Assembly: GCA_035707805.1 (NCBI GenBank)
Contig: DASSTS010000051.1
Coordinates: 62,001 to 126,000, forward strand
DNA length: 64,000 bases
Reading direction: 5' to 3'
From: Castellaniella sp035707805
Lineage (GTDB): Bacteria > Pseudomonadota > Gammaproteobacteria > Burkholderiales > Burkholderiaceae_B
Shown here piece by piece: positions 59,336 through 64,000 of this stretch (position 1 is the first letter of the stretch; the number at the start of each line of letters is the position of its first letter). The position numbers and the translations under genes were made by a program. The notes beneath the pieces are model-generated. The model searched no databases. It was not told where the DNA came from and was given only the letters and a program-made list of their open reading frames with translations.

Positions 59336-61843
59336 ATGATCAAGACCGTTATCAAACGCGATGGACGCAAAGAGCCCTTCATTCCGTCCAAACTCAACGG
59401 CTGGGGAGAGTGGGGCGCCACCACGCTCGGAGACCGGGTGGACTGGCCGTCCGTCGTCCTGGAGACGGTCACCAACATGCCCGAGGAATGCTCCTCCGAG
59501 TTCCTGCAGATGCAGCTGATCCGCCATTGCCTGGACGCGGACACCTGGTCCTACAACCGCATGGCCGGCCGCCTGTACGCTGCGCTGGCCCAGAAGGAAC
59601 TGCGCGACGTCTGCGACGGCGCCTTCCCGACGGTGCTGACCCTGCACCGGCGCCTGGAGCGCCTGGGCTACATGGAGCGCCTGGACTACTCGGAAGAGGA
59701 ATACTTCCAGGTCGAGGGGATGATCGACCACACCCGGGATTTCGAGTACGCCCACTACCAGATCCACACGCATCGGTCGAAATACGCGATCTCCGACCGC
59801 GTGAAGGGCATCCACTACGAGACCCCGCAGTTCGTCTACATGCGTATGGCCATGGCGCTGGCGGTGGACCAGCCCCGCGAGCGCCGCATGGGCGACGTGG
59901 CGAAATTCTACGAGCACCTCTCGAAGAACCGCATCAACGCGCCCACGCCCAATCACATCAATCTGGGCACGCCGCTGCGCGGCTACGCCAGCTGCTGCCT
60001 GTACGCCTCGGGCGATTCCGCGCGCTCCATCGCGGTGGGCAACCACATCGCCAACACCATGACCTACATGAGCGCGGGCATCGGTTCGTACCTGCAGACG
60101 CGCTCGGTCAACGACCCGGTGCGCGGCGGCGTGATCCGCCACCAGGGCAAGCTGCCCTACCTGCGCGCCGTGGTCGCCGAGATCAAGGCCAATCTGCAGA
60201 ACGGGCGCGGCGGCGCCTGCACCAGCTATTTCTCGATCTTCGATCCCGAGATCGACGTCCTGCTGCGCCTGAAGAACCCCATGTCGACCGAGGACCGCAA
60301 GATCCGCGGCATGGATTATTCCTGGGGCGGCAACCGCTTTTTCGCCCGCAAGGTCGCCCGCAACGAGAACATCTTCCTGTTCAACTGCCATACGGCGCCC
60401 GACCTGTACGACGCGCTCTACAGCGAGGACGAGGCCCGCTTCGAGGCGCTCTACACCCGGTACGAGCAGGATCCCGGCTTCAAGAAGCAATACGTCAACG
60501 CCCGCGAGCTGCTGATCACCGCCATCAACGAATGGAACGAGACCGGCCGCATCTACGAGCACAACATCTACGAGATGAACCACCACACGCCGTTCAAGGG
60601 CACGATCTACAGCTCCAACCTGTGCTCCGAGATCGCCCTGCCCACGGCGCCCTACAACCACATCACCGAGCTCTACCAGACGACGGACATCTCCTTCGTT
60701 GAATTCCAGGACGCGGACGGCCGCACGCACCGGCTGCAGCCCGGCACGGGCATCGCGGACACGGCGCGCGGCAAGGTCTATCTCGAGGACCTCGTCGAGG
60801 GCGACGTGCTGTCCGACGGCCGGACCATCGCCCGGATCGTGCGCCTGTCCTCGCCCGAGGTCGCCACCTGCAACCTGGCCGGCATCGTGGTGTCGAACAT
60901 CGAGTCCGATGAGCAGTACGAGGAAGTCGCCTACTATGCCTTGCTGATGATCGACAAGTGCATCCACCTGGCCGACTACGAACTGCCGCACGTCGGCGTG
61001 GCCTCCAAGGCCCGTCTGAACGCCGGCGTGGGCATGCTGGGCGTGGCGCACCTGATGGCCCGCAGCCACAAGCGCTACACCGAGGCCGATGGCAAGCAGT
61101 TCATCCACTGGGTGGCCGAACGCCACTACTACCACCTGGTGCGCGCCAGCCTGCGCCTGGGCAAAGAACTGGGCAACGCCCCCTGGATGCACAAGACCAA
61201 GTGGCCCGAAGGCTGGCTGCCCATCGACACGTACAACCGCAACGTCGACAAGATCGCCGACTTCGCCAACCACTACGACTGGGAAAGCCTGCGCGCGGAC
61301 ATCGTCGCCAATGGCGGCATCCGCAATTCCGTGGTGGCCGCCCACATGCCGACCGAGACGTCCGCCAATTCCTCGGGCACGACCAACGGCGTCTACCCGA
61401 TCCGCGAGCTGACGATGATTAAGACCGACAACCAGCGGGTCAACTACTGGGCGGCCCCGGAAGGCGACGTGCTGGGCGACTGGTACGAGTCGGCCTGGGA
61501 CGTGCCGGCCCAGGACATGACCGACGTCTACGCCATCATCCAGAAATGGACCGACCAGGGGATCTCGGCCGACTTCTACCGCAAGGTCATCGGCGATGCC
61601 AGCATCGAGACCACCGAGATGATCCAGAACTATCTGTATCGCGTGAAGATGGGGCTGAAGTCCAAGTACTACATGAACCAGAAGACCTCCTCCGGCATGA
61701 AGACAGTCGCCGACTTCACCGCCGCCCAGGGCTTCGTGAAACTGCCCGCGGCCGGCGCCGGCCTGCCGGCGGCCGCGCAGCCGGTCACGAGCAACGGCCC
61801 GGATCCGGACGATCCCGTCTGCGAGGGCGGCTGCACCCTGTAG
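59336..61843 (+). CDS. nrdA: Ribonucleoside-diphosphate reductase alpha subunit (class Ia) with an insertion
   Basis: An 835-residue catalytic subunit. The N-terminal part (MIKTVIKRDGRKEPF) is a short ATP-cone-like start. Redox and radical cysteines are Cys220/221 (ASCCLYASGDS), the thiyl Cys430 (NLCSEI) and Cys512 (ATCNLAGIV), with C-terminal Cys829 and Cys833 in CEGGCTL. Cys430 and Cys512 are 82 residues apart, against about 23 in E. coli, so ~59 residues are inserted, including KVYLEDLVEGDVLSDGRTI. ATG 59336 is chosen over an upstream in-frame start (59270), because that codon lies inside the NrdR-like boxes. Confidence 0.95.
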   Translation: MIKTVIKRDGRKEPFIPSKLNGWGEWGATTLGDRVDWPSVVLETVTNMPEECSSEFLQMQLIRHCLDADTWSYNRMAGRLYAALAQKELRDVCDGAFPTVLTLHRRLERLGYMERLDYSEEEYFQVEGMIDHTRDFEYAHYQIHTHRSKYAISDRVKGIHYETPQFVYMRMAMALAVDQPRERRMGDVAKFYEHLSKNRINAPTPNHINLGTPLRGYASCCLYASGDSARSIAVGNHIANTMTYMSAGIGSYLQTRSVNDPVRGGVIRHQGKLPYLRAVVAEIKANLQNGRGGACTSYFSIFDPEIDVLLRLKNPMSTEDRKIRGMDYSWGGNRFFARKVARNENIFLFNCHTAPDLYDALYSEDEARFEALYTRYEQDPGFKKQYVNARELLITAINEWNETGRIYEHNIYEMNHHTPFKGTIYSSNLCSEIALPTAPYNHITELYQTTDISFVEFQDADGRTHRLQPGTGIADTARGKVYLEDLVEGDVLSDGRTIARIVRLSSPEVATCNLAGIVVSNIESDEQYEEVAYYALLMIDKCIHLADYELPHVGVASKARLNAGVGMLGVAHLMARSHKRYTEADGKQFIHWVAERHYYHLVRASLRLGKELGNAPWMHKTKWPEGWLPIDTYNRNVDKIADFANHYDWESLRADIVANGGIRNSVVAAHMPTETSANSSGTTNGVYPIRELTMIKTDNQRVNYWAAPEGDVLGDWYESAWDVPAQDMTDVYAIIQKWTDQGISADFYRKVIGDASIETTEMIQNYLYRVKMGLKSKYYMNQKTSSGMKTVADFTAAQGFVKLPAAGAGLPAAAQPVTSNGPDPDDPVCEGGCTL

Positions 61844-61920
61844 ATCTTCGCCTTCCGGCCGCGCGCCGCGCCTTCGGTCGCGGCGCCCCGGCCTGCTCAT
61901 CAATTTTGGATATCCGCATC

Positions 61921-63018
61921 ATGTCCGACAACGTTTTCAACTATCAAAAACAGGACTACGCCAAGCCCCTGCTCTTCCTGGGAGAAAAACAGGGCCTGTT
62001 CGACACCATCAACCGCCATTACCCGGAAATCTGGTCGCTGTACAAGACCCAGAAATCCCTGGACTGGGACGAGAACGAGTTCGACTATTCGTCCTGCAAC
62101 GCCGATTTCAAGAACTGCCCCCGCGCCACCTACGACATGATGGTCAAGACCCTGGCGTGGCAATGGGAGGCCGACAGCGTGGCCTCGCGCGCCATCGCGC
62201 CGGTGCTGGCGCCCTTCATCACCTCGTCCGAGCTGTGGGCCGCCTGGCAGCGCATCTCGGACAACGAGGTCGTCCATGCCGCGACCTATTCCGAGATCGT
62301 GCGCAATTCCTTCGACGATCCCTCGGCCATCATCGACGAGATTCTCAGCGTCGAGCAGGCCCACCACCGGCTGTCGCGCGTCATCAAGGCCTTTGGCGAC
62401 GGCTACGCGGCCTCGCACCGCTACGCGCTGGGCGAGCTGCCCAACGACCAGGAGACCTACAACACCGTCTTCATGATGGTGGTGGCCCTGTTCTGCATGG
62501 AGCGCATCCAGTTCATGGCCTCGTTCGCCGTGACCTTCGCCATCTGCGACACCGGCATGTTCCAGCCCATCGGCAAGGCGATCCAGAAAATTGCGCAAGA
62601 CGAGCTCGAGATCCACGCCGAGCTCGATCGGGCCGTGCTGCGCAACGAGCTGCGCACCGAACGCGGGCGGCTGGCCTTCGAGCAGTGCCGCCTGGACATC
62701 GAGATGCTGATCGCCGAGGTGATCGACAGCGAGCTCGACTGGATCCAGTACCTGTTCTCGGAAGGCCGCGAGCTGGTCGGCATGAACGAGGACCGCCTGT
62801 CGGCCTGGACGCTGTATTGCGCCAAGGACGTCTACAACACCCTGGGCCTGCGGACGGACCGCTACGAGTTCCCGCCGTCCAATCCGCTCAAGTACATGGA
62901 AAAGTGGCTGAACATCAGCAAGACCCAGGCCTCGCCGCAGGAGCAGGACATCGCCGCCTACAAGGTCGGCGTCATGCGCCGCACCGACGAGGGCGTGGTC
63001 TTCGACGTCGAGTTCTAG
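61921..63018 (+). CDS. nrdB: Ribonucleoside-diphosphate reductase beta subunit
   Basis: A 365-residue R2 protein. NEVVHAATYSEIVRNSF contains the iron ligands Glu116 and His119 and the radical Tyr123, matching E. coli Glu115/His118/Tyr122. The second ligand set is in MERIQFMASF and DELEIHAEL. The C-terminal tail that docks in NrdA ends FDVEF. It follows nrdA by 77 bp and overlaps the convergent permease gene by 4 bp. Class Ia is suggested by the retained tyrosine. Confidence 0.95.
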   Translation: MSDNVFNYQKQDYAKPLLFLGEKQGLFDTINRHYPEIWSLYKTQKSLDWDENEFDYSSCNADFKNCPRATYDMMVKTLAWQWEADSVASRAIAPVLAPFITSSELWAAWQRISDNEVVHAATYSEIVRNSFDDPSAIIDEILSVEQAHHRLSRVIKAFGDGYAASHRYALGELPNDQETYNTVFMMVVALFCMERIQFMASFAVTFAICDTGMFQPIGKAIQKIAQDELEIHAELDRAVLRNELRTERGRLAFEQCRLDIEMLIAEVIDSELDWIQYLFSEGRELVGMNEDRLSAWTLYCAKDVYNTLGLRTDRYEFPPSNPLKYMEKWLNISKTQASPQEQDIAAYKVGVMRRTDEGVVFDVEF

Positions 63019-63866
63019 CCCGTCGGCGAGCCGGGGTCGATGGGCCGCCAGCGGTTGGCCCATTGGTCCACCCAGCCGACCAGCATGTTCAGGACGGCCG
63101 CGATGGCGGCCAGCACCACCAGCGCGGCAAAGACGCCGCTGGTGTTGAACTGGGCCGATGCGTCGTTGATCAGGAACCCCAGGCCGCGGTTCGAGGCGAC
63201 CAGCTCGCCGATGACCGAGCCGATCAGCGCATAGGGTATCGCCATCCTCAGACCGGTCATCAGCCCGGCCAGCGAGGCCGGCAGCGTGACCTTGAGGGCC
63301 ACGTCGCGGCGCGTGCCGCCCATCATCCGGACCGCGTCCTTGAGCCCCTCGTCCACGTTCTGGACACCGGCCGCGGTGCTCAGGAACACCAGGAAAAACA
63401 CCGAGATCGCCGCCAGCAGGACCTTCATGCTCAGGCCGATGCCGAACCAGATGATGAACAGCGGGGCGACCGCCACCTTGGGCACGGAATACAGGGCCAG
63501 CATGTAGGGGATCAACACGTCCCACAGCGGCCGGACGGCGGCGATCAGGTAGGCGAGCAGGGCGCCCGAGGCGGCGCCCAGCAGAAATCCCAGCACGACC
63601 TCCTGGAGCGTGATCCAGGTGTTTCGCCACAGGGTGCCGTCCAGCGTCCATTGCACCAGCGCCTGGGCCACGCCTTGCGGCGAACCGAAGAACTGCGGAT
63701 CCAGGACCGGGCCCGACAGCGCAGACCACAAGCCCAGGAAGACGGCCAGCACCAGCAGGCGCGCGCCGGCGACCCCGATGCGCCGGCGGTGGCGCTGCCA
63801 CCACGTCAGGCGCAGGGGGATCAGCAGAGGGCCGTTGGGCGTCGGTTCGGCGGCGGGATCGGACAT
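63015..63866 (-). CDS. SsuC/TauC-type ABC transporter permease
   Basis: A 283-residue permease with about six helices. The EAA loop is VRMMGGTRRDVALKVTLPASLAGLMTGLRMAIPYALIGSVIGELVAS, as in nitrate/sulfonate/taurine/bicarbonate importers. LDPQFFGSPQGVAQAL near the N-terminus also matches the family. The ATPase ends 8 bp upstream, so they form one operon. The substrate (sulfonate, pyrimidine precursor or other) cannot be determined from this part. Confidence 0.9.
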   Translation of the reverse strand: MSDPAAEPTPNGPLLIPLRLTWWQRHRRRIGVAGARLLVLAVFLGLWSALSGPVLDPQFFGSPQGVAQALVQWTLDGTLWRNTWITLQEVVLGFLLGAASGALLAYLIAAVRPLWDVLIPYMLALYSVPKVAVAPLFIIWFGIGLSMKVLLAAISVFFLVFLSTAAGVQNVDEGLKDAVRMMGGTRRDVALKVTLPASLAGLMTGLRMAIPYALIGSVIGELVASNRGLGFLINDASAQFNTSGVFAALVVLAAIAAVLNMLVGWVDQWANRWRPIDPGSPTG

Positions 63867-63874
63867 GGGGTTTC

Positions 63875-64000
63875 CTAGGGCCTGCCGTGCCGTAGCGCGT
63901 CAGTCAGTGCGCGGTACAAGTCCAGGTAGGCCGGCTGCAGGCGGATCTCGTTGGCGTCGCGCGGCCTGGGCAGCCCGATGGGCAGGTCCAGGCGGATCGC
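63875..64000 (-). CDS. ABC transporter ATP-binding protein (C-terminal end only)
   Basis: The minus-strand frame is open from the window edge and ends with TAG at 63875-63877. The visible ~41 residues (IRLDLPIGLPRPRDANEIRL...YLDLYRALTDAL) match the C-terminus of SsuB/TauB-type ATPases, where I-x-L-x-RPR is typical. It is directly upstream of the permease. Confidence 0.75.
   Translation of the reverse strand, partial: AIRLDLPIGLPRPRDANEIRLQPAYLDLYRALTDALRHGRP

Noticed and set aside
60690..60870. Active intein in NrdA
   Set aside because: The insertion is only about 59 residues, lacks an N-terminal Cys/Ser splice block and a His-Asn C-terminal junction, and has no endonuclease.

Overview
The window is a high-GC chromosomal segment from a betaproteobacterium, most likely Alcaligenaceae (Bordetella/Achromobacter/Castellaniella type). 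The evidence is gene content: an EarP/EF-P pair with Arg32, a Bordetella-type ftrABCD ferrous iron locus, DUF2863, the PHA module phaC-phaB-phaR, a class Ia ribonucleotide reductase and a large TCA/methylcitrate cluster. I assign it to family level only, from protein recognition. I see no rRNA, tRNA, CRISPR array, integrase or transposase.

Layout. 1-2.1 kb: end of an AidB-like acyl-CoA dehydrogenase, an exported nuclease and a DUF1178 protein. 2.1-5.2 kb (minus): efp, earP, DUF2863. 5.4-14 kb (minus): acnB, an ~880-bp repeat-filled gap, a small GNAT, then prpD, prpC, prpB and mdh. 14.2-19.9 kb (plus): a GntR/HutC regulator, sdhCDAB, sdhE, gltA. 20.2-22.9 kb: an SDR / Old Yellow Enzyme / TetR module that looks inserted. 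22.9-31.3 kb: maeB (minus) divergent from sucA-sucB-lpdA (plus), followed by zapE, trpS and a TorF-like outer-membrane protein. 34.5-42.8 kb: a polyamine-type ABC transporter divergent from a MocR regulator and a class III aminotransferase. 41.8-45.4 kb: a LysR regulator divergent from gcdH and a CoA-transferase (glutarate degradation). 45.4-52.6 kb: tex, a DinG-family helicase, bamD, rluD, pgeF. 52.7-55.7 kb: phaC, phaB, phaR. 55.8-59.1 kb: ftrABCD. 59.3-63.0 kb: nrdA, nrdB. 63.0 kb to the end: part of a SsuBC/TauBC-type ABC transporter.

How it fits together. Roughly 26 kb encodes most of the oxidative TCA cycle (gltA, acnB, odh complex, sdh, mdh), the methylcitrate cycle that feeds propionyl-CoA into it, and malic enzyme as an exit. 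A nearly identical 21-bp AT-rich operator lies upstream of acnB and in the mdh/gntR divergent gap, so the HutC-type regulator probably controls these genes. Glutarate/lysine degradation, amine degradation and PHA synthesis connect to the same acetyl-CoA and succinate pools.

The most unusual non-coding feature is a family of long hairpin elements (8519-8716 and 20002-20190, with a smaller relative at 8109-8213). The two large copies share a core, including a 29-nt identical block. Each copy is enclosed by its own perfect 25-28-bp inverted arms, and the arm sequences are unrelated between copies. Other points of note are tandem NrdR-like boxes 32 bp apart before nrdA, a ~59-residue insertion in NrdA between two essential cysteines, a Fur-like box inside a long inverted repeat that also contains the ftrA ribosome binding site, and a Lys/Ala-rich tail on PrpC.
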